DNA of 62,005 bases from Verrucomicrobiota bacterium (GTDB lineage: Bacteria; Verrucomicrobiota; Verrucomicrobiia; Opitutales; Opitutaceae), in assembly GCA_028293565.1 (NCBI GenBank), contig JAQGON010000108.1, forward strand, positions 1 through 62,005, read 5' to 3'. Shown in pieces: positions 17,056-25,994 of the stretch (positions are counted from its first letter, which is position 1; each line of letters begins with the position of its first letter). Both the position numbers and the translations under genes were made by a program. A model generated the notes under the pieces. That model was not told where the DNA came from. It ran no database searches and saw only the letters and a program-made list of their open reading frames with translations.

Positions 17056-17093
17056 GGCCGGCCACTTAGGGGTAAGTGGCCGGCCACTTTTTT
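17056..17093 (+). terminator. Strong intrinsic terminator in the leader of the DAHP synthase gene
   Basis: A perfect 12-bp stem (GGCCGGCCACTT at 17056-17067 with AAGTGGCCGGCC at 17074-17085, six-base loop) is followed within two bases by six T residues (17088-17093). This is a textbook rho-independent terminator. No plus-strand gene ends upstream: the nearest is prepilin peptidase, ending at 14242, and ygfZ points the other way. So it most likely controls read-through into the downstream aroG/F-type gene or ends a small leader RNA. The 3' arm is also part of a 16-base palindrome (17074-17089), allowing alternative folding. Confidence 0.7.
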
Positions 17094-17168
17094 GCCCGGA
17101 TTTCGGGAAATTGCCAGCATGAGCAAGGGCTTGCACCGCCAATGCCGGCCCAACCAAGCTGGCGGTTC

Positions 17169-18224
17169 ATGCAGAGAACCTCGGACATCAACGTCGTCGA
17201 AACGCGCGCCCTGCCTTCCCCGGCCGCGCTGCTGACGGAACTGCCCAAATCCGCCGCGCAGGCGGAATTCGTGACGGAGGCCCGCCGCGAAATCCACCGG
17301 CTGATTTTCACCGATGACAAGCGTTTCCTGCTCATCGTCGGTCCGTGCTCGATCCACGATCTGGAGGCCGGGCGGGATTACGCGCGCCATCTCGCGAAAC
17401 TTTCGCGCGAGGTTTCGGACCGGGTCATGATCGTGATGCGCGTCTATTTTGAAAAGCCGCGCACGACTGTCGGCTGGAAAGGCCTGGTGATGGATCCGCA
17501 TCTCGACGGGTCGCACGACATCGCCGCCGGACTCAGGCTCGCGCGGACGTTCCTGCGCGACGTGCTCGACCTAGGGCTGCCGACGGCAACGGAGCTGCTC
17601 GACCCGATCACGCCCCAGTACATCGCCGATCTCATCTGCTGGTCCGCGATCGGGGCGCGCACGGCGGAATCGCAGACGCACCGGGAGTTGGCGTCCGGCC
17701 TTTCGATGCCGCTCGGGTTCAAGAACGGCACCGACGGTTCGATCGCGACCGCGATCAACGCGATCAAGGCGGCCGCCCAGCCCCACACCTTTCTCGGCAT
17801 CAACCTCGATGGCACGGCCTCCGCCATCGTCACGCGCGGCAATCCCGACTGCCACGTCGTCCTCCGCGGCGGCGCCACCGGTCCGAATTACTCGCCGGCC
17901 CACATCGCGCAAACCGAGCAGCTGCTCGCCAAGGCCGGCCTGATGAAATCGATCCTCGTCGACTGTTCCCACGACAACTCCGCCAAACAACCGGAACGGC
18001 AGCCTGAGGTCATGCGCGAACTGCTCGGCCAGATCGCCGCCGGCAACATCTCGATCATGGGCGCGATGATCGAGAGCAACCTCGAGGCGGGCAGCCAGCC
18101 GTTCCCGCAGCCAAAGGAAAAACTTCGCTACGGCGTCTCGATCACCGACGCCTGCATCGATTGGCCGACCACGGAAAAACTCGTTCGCGAGATCCACGCC
18201 GGATTGTCGCCGCGCTTCCGCTGA
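17169..18224 (+). CDS. aroF: 3-deoxy-D-arabino-heptulosonate 7-phosphate synthase, AroG/AroF/AroH class
   Basis: This 351-residue class I DAHP synthase condenses phosphoenolpyruvate and erythrose 4-phosphate, the first step of the shikimate pathway. Motifs are VGPCSIHD, VMRVYFEKPRTTVGWKGL, ITPQYIADLICWSAIGART, ESQTHRELASGLSMPLGFKN, and CHVVLRGG, with metal- and substrate-binding residues in place. The start at 17169 gives an N terminus aligned with E. coli AroG; in-frame upstream starts at 17142 and 17076 lie within or just after the terminator. The isoenzyme (Phe-, Tyr- or Trp-sensitive) cannot be decided by eye, so the symbol is tentative. Expression is probably controlled through the terminator-bearing leader. 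Confidence 0.92.
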   Translation: MQRTSDINVVETRALPSPAALLTELPKSAAQAEFVTEARREIHRLIFTDDKRFLLIVGPCSIHDLEAGRDYARHLAKLSREVSDRVMIVMRVYFEKPRTTVGWKGLVMDPHLDGSHDIAAGLRLARTFLRDVLDLGLPTATELLDPITPQYIADLICWSAIGARTAESQTHRELASGLSMPLGFKNGTDGSIATAINAIKAAAQPHTFLGINLDGTASAIVTRGNPDCHVVLRGGATGPNYSPAHIAQTEQLLAKAGLMKSILVDCSHDNSAKQPERQPEVMRELLGQIAAGNISIMGAMIESNLEAGSQPFPQPKEKLRYGVSITDACIDWPTTEKLVREIHAGLSPRFR

Positions 18225-18279
18225 CCGGTGGGTCGATCGCGTCGGCACGGGAGGCGGGAAACGCCGTCCGCGACGGGGT

Positions 18280-18308
18280 TTGCGGCGCAGCTCCGCATTA
18301 AATATATC
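18280..18308 (+). promoter_or_regulatory. Candidate malate dehydrogenase promoter
   Basis: TTGCGG at 18280-18285 and TATATC at 18303-18308 are separated by exactly 17 bases, in the 173-base gap between the DAHP synthase gene and mdh. The -10 match is good and the -35 is moderate. It would give a leader of roughly 80 bases. Confidence 0.35.
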
Positions 18309-18397
18309 CCTCATCAAGCCCGCCTGACCTAATTTCCGCCCCGCCGCCGAAATTCCGCGTGGCCTTGGTGCCGTACGCTGTCAGCCTGCGGTCCCCC

Positions 18398-19381
18398 ATG
18401 AAAACTCCCCTCCGCGTCGCTGTCACCGGTGCAGCCGGCCAGATCGGTTATTCCCTGCTCTTCCGCATCGCATCCGGCGCCATGTTCGGACCCGACCAGC
18501 CGGTCATCCTCCAGCTGCTCGAAGCCCCCATCGAAAAGGCGCTGAAGGCGCTGGAAGGCGTGGCGATGGAACTCGACGACTGCGCCTTCCCGCTCCTCAA
18601 GGGCATCGTCCAGACGGACAAGCCCGAACTGGGCTTCAAGGATGCCAACTGGTGCCTCCTCGTCGGCGCAAAGCCGAGAGGCCCCGGCATGGAGCGGGCC
18701 GACCTGCTCAAGGACAACGGCACCATTTTCATCGCGCAGGGCCGGATCATCGATGCGGTCGCAGCCGCCGATGCGCGCATCGCTGTCGTGGGAAATCCCG
18801 CGAACACCAACTGCATGATCGCCGCCAGCCAGGCCAGGCGCCTGCCGGCCGAACGCTTCACGGCGATGGTCCGCCTCGACCAGAACCGCGCCCAAACCCA
18901 GCTCGCGAAAAAAGCCGGCGTCGATCTCACGGCGGTGAAGGACATTTTTATCTACGGCAATCACAGCCCCTCGATGTTTCCGGCGTTTGCCCACGCCACC
19001 ATCAACGGCAAGGCCGCCGCCTCGGTCATCAACGACGACGCCTGGTTGAAAGGCCCGTTTTGTGAAACCGTCGGCAAGCGCGGGGCGGCGATCATCGCCG
19101 CCCGCGGAGCCTCGTCCGCCGCCTCGGCGGCGAACGCGCTCGTCGATCACGTCCGCTCGCTCGTCACCCCGGGCGCAATCCACTCGGTCGCGGTCAAATC
19201 CGACGGCCGCTACGGATTCGACGCCAACGTCTGGGCCGGAATGCCGGTGCGCACGACGACGCCCGGCTCGTACGAAGTTATCACGAGCTATGGGATGGAC
19301 GTTTTCGCGAAGACCAAGATCGCCGCGACCTTCAAGGAGCTCGTCGAGGTGCGCGCCTTCGTTGCCGAGATGATCAAATAA
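18398..19381 (+). CDS. mdh: Malate dehydrogenase, NAD-dependent (cytosolic-type family)
   Basis: This 327-residue enzyme interconverts malate and oxaloacetate in the TCA cycle. The nucleotide-binding loop is [19 protein letters not shown]. The NPANTN motif and the substrate arginine region follow ([25 protein letters not shown]), and the catalytic histidine lies in [12 protein letters not shown]. It belongs to the group resembling eukaryotic cytosolic MDH. ATG at 18398 ([15 protein letters not shown]) puts the Rossmann loop at the normal distance from the N terminus. It converges on the rhamnosidase gene across an inverted-repeat element. Confidence 0.94.
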   Translation: MKTPLRVAVTGAAGQIGYSLLFRIASGAMFGPDQPVILQLLEAPIEKALKALEGVAMELDDCAFPLLKGIVQTDKPELGFKDANWCLLVGAKPRGPGMERADLLKDNGTIFIAQGRIIDAVAAADARIAVVGNPANTNCMIAASQARRLPAERFTAMVRLDQNRAQTQLAKKAGVDLTAVKDIFIYGNHSPSMFPAFAHATINGKAAASVINDDAWLKGPFCETVGKRGAAIIAARGASSAASAANALVDHVRSLVTPGAIHSVAVKSDGRYGFDANVWAGMPVRTTTPGSYEVITSYGMDVFAKTKIAATFKELVEVRAFVAEMIK

Positions 19382-19400
19382 GCCGGCCGCGCGCCGATCG

Positions 19401-19486
19401 CTTAACTTTCACCGCAAAGGCCGCCGGACAGTCAGAACGAAGCCACGGGTTTCCTTCGCGAACTTCGCGCCCTTTGCGTTAAAAAA
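19401..19486. repeat. Intergenic inverted repeat, CCGCAAAGG/CCTTTGCG family, copy 1
   Basis: The left arm is CTTAACTTTCACCGCAAAGG (19401-19420). The right arm is CGCGCCCTTTGCGTTAAAAA (19466-19485), similar in inverted orientation. The element lies exactly between the converging 3' ends of mdh and the rhamnosidase gene, where it could work as a bidirectional terminator. A second copy is at 59440-59510. Confidence 0.6.
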
Positions 19487-21817
19487 TCAGCCCGCCCGGA
19501 CTTCCTGCGAGCCGGGCTGCAGCGGCGTTTCGGTTCCGGCCCAGACAAACACCCCTGTCGTTTCGGGTGGAAGATCGATCGTCGCCGTCACCCGCGGGCC
19601 GTCGAACTCGGCGCGGAAACGAATCGTCCCGCGCGGATGAGGGAGCGCGCTTTCGATGCGCTTCAATTTCCCCGGCTGGGGCGCAATGCGCGCATGGCGG
19701 AATCCCGGGGTCATCGGACGTATGCCCGCAATGGTCGCGTGCAGGTGAAACACCGGGTGCGCGCCCCAGGCGTGACAGTCGGACCGCGCCGGCTCGGGGC
19801 TCTCGACGGGTGTCTTGAAGCCGCGGGCCACCAGTCCCCGCCACATTTCGAAACGTTCGAGCACCAGGTCTCCTCGCCCCGCTTTTCCCAGCGCCTCGAA
19901 AAGGTAATGCTGGAAATAAATCGTCGCCGCGGAAATCCCGTTCGCCTCCGCATCCGCCCACCGCGCGGGATCCGGGATCCGCAGCCCGCCGATCACGGCC
20001 AGCGCCTGCGCGTGCTGGCTGAACGCCTGGTGCGATTCGTCATCGGCCCACAATCCGCGCGCTTCGTTCCAAAACCGGCGGTCCAGGGCAACTGCGAGCG
20101 ACCGCGCCCGGTCCGCCCAGCGCTGCGCCAGTCCCGGCTCGCCGATCCACTTTTCGAGATCCGCCGCCCGCTGCAGCGTCAGCAGATACTGGAGATTCAC
20201 CAGTGCCGAGCGACGCCCTTCGCGCTGTCCGGGCGGCCAGCCCGCAAACCAGCCCGGCACCCAATCCAGAAACAGCCAGCCGGGCGGGTTCGCCAGGAAG
20301 CCATCCGCATCCTCCTCGCCGCCCAGCGCGTCCATCAGAGCCCGCAGGCCCGGAAGCCGCTGGCCCAGCCACGCCATGTCGCCGCGCCAGAGCGCGAAGT
20401 CGTGCAGCATCCATGGCCAGATCATCGCGAAGGTTGCGCTCTCCTGCCGCAACACCGACGGATGCCGCATCGTCGGATAGCCGCGGCGATCCCGCGAGAG
20501 GTCGAAGAGCTCCATCCCGCGCCTCGGCAGCCGGTCCTCGCCGGCGAACGCGTACGCGAGCAGCATCTGGATGCGGGTGTCCGCCACGTACATCATCTGT
20601 TCGTAATACGGACAATCGACGAAGAGATCGTGCATGCAGGCCCGCAGTCCGCGTTCGCTCAACTCGACGATTGGCTGGAGCGAGGAATCGTCCGCGGCGA
20701 ACGATGCCCCCGGCGCCAGCGGAAACCCCGTCCGCTCCACCGCCAGCGTGTGCAGCACGACGGGCTTCGGGCCGACCTTCACGCTGATCAGCAGATACCG
20801 CCCCGCCCGCCACCACGGCGCGCTGACAAACCGCCTCCCGCTGCCGCCCAGCTTCCAGGTGTCGCCAAATCCAAAAAAAACCTTTCCCGCCACCGCGCCG
20901 CGATCTCCCTTCGGGCCCGGCGTGTTGTCGAACGAGGCCTCGAAGCGTTCGAACAACGACTCCGCCCACTCCCACCGAACGCGGCTGCCGGCCCCGCCGG
21001 AAAATTCGAGGACCGGGAAACCGCAGAGGTAATCGTCCGTGTCGATCAGGATCGTCGCCTGATGTCCGGCCGGGAGCTTCAGCGGCTCGTCCCCGGATAA
21101 AAGCCGGCTCCAGGCCTCGGCGCCGCGATTCGTCTCTTCGGCAAACTTCACCTGAGGCTCGGCGGTCCACTTTCGCAGGTGGCCCCGCACGCGCCCGCCG
21201 CGCCAGAGGTCATGGCGCTGTTCCGGAAGATTCGACGGATGCATCCTCCATCCGGCCGCGATGATCCCGCAGGGGTGAAACGCGATCGGCTCGCGCACCA
21301 CGGCGGGCTTCATCCATTTCGCGCGACGCGAATCAAACTTCGCAAGGTCCACCCGGGCGGGGCAGCCGATGACGTGGTACGAGCGCCCCAGTTTCTCGCC
21401 CCACTCGAGGCCATCGAGTTTCGCCGCCCGCCAGCCCGCCTTTCCCGTCGTGAACCGGCCGTCGTCGCGGCCGAGTCCGGCGCACGCGAAACCTCCCCGC
21501 CACGTCATCCGGCCCTCCGGCGCCTGCGGCGTTTTTGCCCACCACACCAGCGCCTCCAGCCGGTGTGCCCCGGCCTTGAGTGTCAGCTCGTAGATGGCGA
21601 AGGCCCAGTGCGGGACGTCCGCCGTATCCGGCCCGCGCGCAATCAGCGCGCCATCGAGCCCGAGCGCAAAACAGAGATCCGCACTGACCTGCAGGCGGAC
21701 TTTCTCCCTTCGAGCGGACGTCACCCCGAGTCGGAACAGCACGACGCCCGGCTCGATCTCGGCCAGATGCGGGTGCCAGATCCACGAGGCCTGATCGAGC
21801 GCCTGCAGCGGCTCCAT
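19487..21817 (-). CDS. Alpha-L-rhamnosidase-like glycoside hydrolase (GH78)
   Basis: This 776-residue protein has a GH78 layout: an N-terminal beta-sandwich (WIWHPHLAEIEPGVVLFRLGV), further sandwich domains to about 330, then the (alpha/alpha)6 barrel with the family motif LFVDCPYYEQMMYVADTRIQ holding acidic catalytic residues, and a C-terminal beta domain. It should release terminal L-rhamnose from plant or microbial glycans. No signal peptide is present from the chosen ATG at 21817, so it may be intracellular; the frame is open upstream to 22087, but that part is repeat-derived sequence. No sugar transporter or regulator is beside it. Confidence 0.82.
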   Translation of the reverse strand: MEPLQALDQASWIWHPHLAEIEPGVVLFRLGVTSARREKVRLQVSADLCFALGLDGALIARGPDTADVPHWAFAIYELTLKAGAHRLEALVWWAKTPQAPEGRMTWRGGFACAGLGRDDGRFTTGKAGWRAAKLDGLEWGEKLGRSYHVIGCPARVDLAKFDSRRAKWMKPAVVREPIAFHPCGIIAAGWRMHPSNLPEQRHDLWRGGRVRGHLRKWTAEPQVKFAEETNRGAEAWSRLLSGDEPLKLPAGHQATILIDTDDYLCGFPVLEFSGGAGSRVRWEWAESLFERFEASFDNTPGPKGDRGAVAGKVFFGFGDTWKLGGSGRRFVSAPWWRAGRYLLISVKVGPKPVVLHTLAVERTGFPLAPGASFAADDSSLQPIVELSERGLRACMHDLFVDCPYYEQMMYVADTRIQMLLAYAFAGEDRLPRRGMELFDLSRDRRGYPTMRHPSVLRQESATFAMIWPWMLHDFALWRGDMAWLGQRLPGLRALMDALGGEEDADGFLANPPGWLFLDWVPGWFAGWPPGQREGRRSALVNLQYLLTLQRAADLEKWIGEPGLAQRWADRARSLAVALDRRFWNEARGLWADDESHQAFSQHAQALAVIGGLRIPDPARWADAEANGISAATIYFQHYLFEALGKAGRGDLVLERFEMWRGLVARGFKTPVESPEPARSDCHAWGAHPVFHLHATIAGIRPMTPGFRHARIAPQPGKLKRIESALPHPRGTIRFRAEFDGPRVTATIDLPPETTGVFVWAGTETPLQPGSQEVRAG

Positions 21818-21941
21818 GTTTAGAGTGCCATGCGGCGCCGTCGGGGAGGCAACCCGCCGGCAGATCCCATCGCCGGCACTCGGGGCAAAGAGCATACTCG
21901 GGCTATACGAGGAAAGCCTCAAATTCCAACCTTCAAGCTCC

Positions 21942-22051
21942 GTGTAGCACGGGTCTCCGACCCGTGTGGGCGGACTCTGCCAACGGAGAACGTCGAGCCC
22001 ACCCGTTGAGCTCGAGTCCACCTTCACGGGTCGGAGACCCGTGCCACACAC
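21942..22051. repeat. Long intergenic inverted repeat, ACGGGTCTCCGACCCGT type
   Basis: Two arms of about 37 bases (21942-21977 and 22014-22051) are near-identical in inverted orientation. Each arm contains its own palindrome, ACGGGTC-TCC-GACCCGT, so single-stranded forms could fold into a cruciform with nested hairpins. The element lies upstream of the rhamnosidase gene and downstream of the unknown gene ending at 22112. Confidence 0.65.
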
Positions 22052-22111
22052 GATGGTGGCCACTTGAGGATGAGGATTCAGCAGCATGGCTACCGTTTTG
22101 TTTCAAGTGCT

Positions 22112-22825
22112 CTAGCCGAGCACCCCAGAGAGTTCGCGGCTCACGCCAAAGGCTCCGCGCACCGCGGCAAAACCCGCCATGAGATCGCGCGGCGAGCCCG
22201 GCCGGGGGAAAATCATTTGGAGCGAGGACGACGTGCAGCGGACGCGCGCGTCCACGCCATCGACCGCGATGACGCATTCGCTGCAGTCGGACGGATAGGT
22301 CACCCCCAATCCGCCCTTTCCCTCCAGCGCTTCGATCACGTCGACGATTTCCTCCACCCGCGCGCCCTGGGTCAGGAGAAACGAAATCTCCCCGAACCGG
22401 CTGCGAAAAATCGCATCGAACTCCGCGGTCGCGGCCAGCGCGGCGCTTTTCAATCCGCGGAGCGTGGTCGTGACCGCGTAGCGCCCAGGATCGAGGTCAT
22501 CGAGGACGTACTGGATTTCCACGATGAAATCGCGGGCCGTGAGCGTCGCGAATCCCGGCGCAACCGACAAGGCGGCATCCTTCCGCTTGAGGTTCAAACG
22601 CGTGCGGACCTCCTGAAACAGCCGCTCCGCCTCCGCCGCCAGCTCGCCGCTGGAAATTTTGGCGAGGAATCCGTTCGTCACCGGATTCGCGGCGTCCGGC
22701 ACCGTGTGGTGGCCTTTCCTGAATCCGCTCAGCGCCTTCACCCGCCCGCCGCCGCGGCCGATGAAGGTGATTTCCGAGACGATGCGGGCAGGAAGCTCAT
22801 CCGACATTCCCTCCAGCAAACGCAC
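22112..22825 (-). CDS. Hypothetical protein, function unknown (about 237 aa)
   Basis: I do not recognise this protein. It is soluble, with no signal peptide, and appears alpha/beta (DELPARIVSEITFIGRGGGR, then FIVEIQYVLDDLDPGRYAVT, then EEIVDVIEALEGKGGLG). Cysteines occur in YPSDCSECVIAVDG, and a further one in VRCTSSS. The start is uncertain: GTG at 22825 or ATG at 22807. The codon choice matches neighbouring real genes, and no overlapping frame has a better candidate. It follows the 96-aa membrane protein on the same strand with about 40 bases between, so the two may form an operon. Confidence 0.65.
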   Translation of the reverse strand: MRLLEGMSDELPARIVSEITFIGRGGGRVKALSGFRKGHHTVPDAANPVTNGFLAKISSGELAAEAERLFQEVRTRLNLKRKDAALSVAPGFATLTARDFIVEIQYVLDDLDPGRYAVTTTLRGLKSAALAATAEFDAIFRSRFGEISFLLTQGARVEEIVDVIEALEGKGGLGVTYPSDCSECVIAVDGVDARVRCTSSSLQMIFPRPGSPRDLMAGFAAVRGAFGVSRELSGVLG

Positions 22826-22865
22826 CGGCTCGCGGCGCGCGACCTCGAAATCCGCCGGACCCGGC

Positions 22866-23156
22866 TTACGCCATCGCCCGGGGCTTCCGGCGGCAGAGCG
22901 AGACGAGCCCGACCACTGCGAGAACGGGAATCCAGACCGGCGAGAGCACCGTCAGGATGACGAGCGCGACGGCCACAAAGGCCGCGAGCGCCGAGAGACC
23001 GATGGCCGCCGTCGCGGTGAGCCCGCCCGCGAGCACCGCCCCCACCGCGAGCGTGAGCGCCACGGAAATCACGACGGGAACGAGGATCAGGGGAAAAATC
23101 TTCAGCGCGAGAACGGCAACGACTGCGATCAGGAGAATTTTCAGAAAGGTTTTCAT
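22866..23156 (-). CDS. Small membrane protein, function unknown (96 aa)
   Basis: The protein is almost entirely hydrophobic: MKTFLKILLIAVVAVLALK, then LVPVVISVALTLAVGAVLAG, and two more segments ending in SPVWIPVLAVVGLVSLC. Three or four membrane helices are likely, with a short positive tail (CRRKPRAMA). It has no recognisable domain. It is probably transcribed with the unknown gene downstream. Confidence 0.65.
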   Translation of the reverse strand: MKTFLKILLIAVVAVLALKIFPLILVPVVISVALTLAVGAVLAGGLTATAAIGLSALAAFVAVALVILTVLSPVWIPVLAVVGLVSLCRRKPRAMA

Positions 23157-23237
23157 GCCTCAAATACACGCGGCGCCGCGAAAAGTCGCAGCATTCCCAA
23201 ATCCCGACATTGTCCACTTTTAGTGCCACCCCGCGGG

Positions 23238-23305
23238 TAGGATGTCTTGGTACCACCCGCCCGGGATTCGAGGTTGGAAGTTGAAAGTTGGACGTTCGAA
23301 GTTCG
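23238..23305. repeat. GGTACC/GTTGGAAGTTGAA repeat, copy 1 (half element)
   Basis: The segment carries TAGGATGTCTTGGTACCACC followed after about 15 bases by GTTGGAAGTTGAAAGTTGGACGTTCGAAG-type sequence. The same two blocks, in the same order on the opposite strand, occur at 40316-40375. It lies in the 229-base gap between the small membrane protein gene and the divergent dioxygenase gene; nothing else was recognised in that gap. Confidence 0.65.
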
Positions 23306-23385
23306 TTCGGAGTCCCGGTGCCCTTCTCCCTTGCCAGCCCTGAAATTCCCGTCGACGTTGCCCGCGGAAAAGACCGCCTTCCTCC

Positions 23386-24300
23386 ATGGTTGCCTCCATT
23401 CCCCTCCTTTCCTTCAAGCACGCGCTCGATTCGTCGCCCGAGGCCTTCGGCGAGTTGCGCTCATCCGAGGAATTCCTCGGGCAACCCGCGATGCTGAACC
23501 AGCGGCTCGAGGAGGACGGCTACCTCTTCATCCCCGGATTTTTCGAGCCGGACCTCGTCCTCGCCGCGCGTGCCGCCGTGACCGACCGGCTCGCCGCCGA
23601 AGGCGCGCTCGATCCGGCCTATCCTCCGATCGAAGGGCGCTGCATCCCCGACCGTCCGCTGGGATTCCGCGGCGACCTCGCAAAGGACAACCCCGCGATC
23701 GACCGCGTGGTCTATGGGCCCGAGCTGCTCGGCTTTTATGCGAATCTTTTCGGCGAGGAGGTCCGCCATTTCGACCACACCTGGTTTCGTGCGATCAGCC
23801 GCGGGCAGGGCACTCCGCCGCATTGCGACCTGGTCTACATGAGCCGCGGCACCCACCAGCTGCTCAGCTGCTGGATCCCGTACGGCCACGTCCCGCTGGA
23901 AATCGGCGGGCTCATGGTTCTCGAACATTCCCATCTCCAGTCCGAACGGCTGAAGAACTATCTCGAAGTGGATGTCGACCTCTACTGCGAAAACCGTCCG
24001 CGCGAGATCGAGAAGGTGAAGGAAAAAGGCGGCTGGAGCCATCCCGGCTGGCTCACGAACAATCCCGTGTCGCTGCGCCAGAAGCTCGGCGGCCGCTGGC
24101 TGACGGCGGAATACCATCCCGGCGATTTTCTGACGTTCAAGATGACGCTCGTCCATGCGAGCCTCGACAACCAGACGGACTTCGTGCGCCTTTCGTCCGA
24201 CACCCGCTACCAGCGCGCGAGCCATCCCGCCGATCCCCGCTGGGTCGGATCCAATCCGGCGGGACACGGGCCCCGCGCGAAGCAGGGAATGATCTGTTGA
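23386..24300 (+). CDS. Phytanoyl-CoA dioxygenase (PhyH) family protein
   Basis: This 304-residue Fe(II)/2-oxoglutarate-dependent oxygenase has the PhyH fold. The iron ligands are visible as HCD in TPPHCDLVYMSRG and a distal His in TLVHASLDNQTDFVR, with the 2-oxoglutarate-binding Arg in VRLSSDTRYQRAS. The N terminus (EDGYLFIPGFFEPDLVLAAR) is typical. PhyH enzymes hydroxylate many small molecules, and the substrate here is unknown. There is no signal peptide. It converges on the solute-binding-protein gene. Confidence 0.85.
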   Translation: MVASIPLLSFKHALDSSPEAFGELRSSEEFLGQPAMLNQRLEEDGYLFIPGFFEPDLVLAARAAVTDRLAAEGALDPAYPPIEGRCIPDRPLGFRGDLAKDNPAIDRVVYGPELLGFYANLFGEEVRHFDHTWFRAISRGQGTPPHCDLVYMSRGTHQLLSCWIPYGHVPLEIGGLMVLEHSHLQSERLKNYLEVDVDLYCENRPREIEKVKEKGGWSHPGWLTNNPVSLRQKLGGRWLTAEYHPGDFLTFKMTLVHASLDNQTDFVRLSSDTRYQRASHPADPRWVGSNPAGHGPRAKQGMIC

Positions 24301-24395
24301 GGCGCCGGCGTTTCACCGGCGGATTCAGGATCAAGACGGCGGGCTGAAGAAGGGGCCGGCTGCCGGGGGGTGTTCAATTTTGGATTTGGATCTTT

Positions 24396-25994
24396 TCATT
24401 CCGCGCGCCGCGGATCGGTGGCGTCCAGCGTGAGTTTCATCTGAAACACCAGCCCCTCTGACAGAGTCTGGGCGGCCTCGAGTTCCTCGCGCCTTTCGCG
24501 CGCCCGATCGCCGGCCAGGCCGGACCAGCCGACGATCATCGGGTCCTGCGGTTTCACGAGCAGCAGCGAATTCCGCATTTCCGCCGTGAGGTCCGCGCGC
24601 ATCGCGGCCGGGCCCACGACGTCGAGGGCCGCCGCGTAGCGGTCCGCGCTTCCCTGGTCCCCCAGCAGCGCGAAGAAATACCGGTCCCAGTTCATCGTCA
24701 CTTCGGTGCCGAGCGCATCGTAGGGCGCCTGGCCAAACGAGATCCCCTGCTGGTAATTGCGGAAATTCCGGATCTCCTCTGGGTCAACGACGCCGTTGAC
24801 CGCCGGCAGCCACAGGCTTTTGTCCGTGAAAATCTGGTTGCCCGGCACGCTCGTCAGAAAACGCAGGAAATCGAGCGCCTCCTCCGGATGCGGGCTGTTC
24901 TTGTTGAGGTACATCGCGAGGGAGGTCTCCCCGATCCCTTCGCCTCCGAGTCCGACGATGTGCCGTCCGACTTCAGGGTCGTCGGGAGTGACTGGCGGCA
25001 GCTTCATCGCCTGGATTTCAAACGTCGCCAGCCGGCGCAGGCTCGTCGCGTCCCACGTGCCGTAGAAAAAAAACAGGGCCTCGCCGCGCAGGAACTCGAG
25101 CATCGCGTCGTCCCGCCGGAGCTGGAGAAAACCCGGCTTCATCGCCTGCGTGACTTCGCGCACCAGCTGGAGGCCCGCCTTCACCGCCGGATCGCGGTAG
25201 CTCCACTTGTGCTCGAGATAGCCCGCGAGCATCTGGCGGTTGTAGAGGTAAAGCGTCCCGCCTTCGTCCATGCGCTGGTTCACTCCCAGCAGCGGCGACG
25301 CGAAAAGCGGCTCGGCGATCGCGCGCGCCGTGTCGCGGCTGCCGGCGATCGCGGAGAGGCGCTTGCCGGTGCGGCGCGAATACGTCGCCACCTGCGCCAG
25401 GATTTTCCTCAGGTCGTCGTAGGTTTTCGGCACCACCACCTTCCCGACGATTTCCCGCATCAGCTTCACGTTGCAGAACAGCCGCAGCGTCGTCTCCGTG
25501 ATATTCACCGCGTAAATCTGCCCCGGGTCCGGCGAGTCCCGCCGCGGCGCCAGCAGCTTGTCGTGAAACGTGTCCTGCCACGGGATCTTCTCCTGCGACG
25601 TTCCCAGGTTGTAGGGATTCGGCCTGACCAGCGCCGCGGTCAGCGGCGCGAAATAGCGCGCCGGGATGTCCTTCGTCCCCGCCACCCACGAGCCCCATTC
25701 GAGGAGATCGGGGCCCGTCTCGCCGACGAGATTCGAGCGCAGCCACTGCGGATAAATCGTGCCGCCCGGCACGAGCAGCTGCACCACGCGAACCCGGGGA
25801 TTCAGCTCCTCGTACCGTTTGATCACCGCCTCGATCCCTTCGGGCGGCCCCCGCTCCAGCTGCCAGTGCGCCAGGTGCAGCGTAACGGGGCGCTGGTGAA
25901 TCACCGGCGCCGAACGCGTGAAGACCCAATAGGACGACAACCCATACGCCACCACCAGGAGGACAAAGCTGAGACGCTGTGCACGCCGCGTCAT
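24396..25994 (-). CDS. Extracellular solute-binding protein, family 1-like, membrane-anchored
   Basis: This 532-residue protein starts with a signal-anchor (LSFVLLVVAYGLSSYWVFT) without a lipobox, then a sugar-type solute-binding fold (LHLAHWQLERGPPEGIEAVI, YEELNPRVRVVQL, GPDLLEWGSWVAG, RGEALFFFYGTWDATSLR). These proteins usually deliver oligosaccharides to an ABC importer. No permease or ATPase gene is adjacent; instead the gene follows a TPR protein with a four-base stop/start overlap. A role as an anchored sensor or as a partner of a transporter elsewhere is possible. Confidence 0.75.
   Translation of the reverse strand: MTRRAQRLSFVLLVVAYGLSSYWVFTRSAPVIHQRPVTLHLAHWQLERGPPEGIEAVIKRYEELNPRVRVVQLLVPGGTIYPQWLRSNLVGETGPDLLEWGSWVAGTKDIPARYFAPLTAALVRPNPYNLGTSQEKIPWQDTFHDKLLAPRRDSPDPGQIYAVNITETTLRLFCNVKLMREIVGKVVVPKTYDDLRKILAQVATYSRRTGKRLSAIAGSRDTARAIAEPLFASPLLGVNQRMDEGGTLYLYNRQMLAGYLEHKWSYRDPAVKAGLQLVREVTQAMKPGFLQLRRDDAMLEFLRGEALFFFYGTWDATSLRRLATFEIQAMKLPPVTPDDPEVGRHIVGLGGEGIGETSLAMYLNKNSPHPEEALDFLRFLTSVPGNQIFTDKSLWLPAVNGVVDPEEIRNFRNYQQGISFGQAPYDALGTEVTMNWDRYFFALLGDQGSADRYAAALDVVGPAAMRADLTAEMRNSLLLVKPQDPMIVGWSGLAGDRARERREELEAAQTLSEGLVFQMKLTLDATDPRRAE

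Noticed and set aside
16940-17122. 60-codon frame in the DAHP synthase leader as a leader peptide
   Set aside because: It runs through the terminator stem, has no ribosome-binding site and no run of aromatic codons, so it is not convincing as an attenuator peptide.
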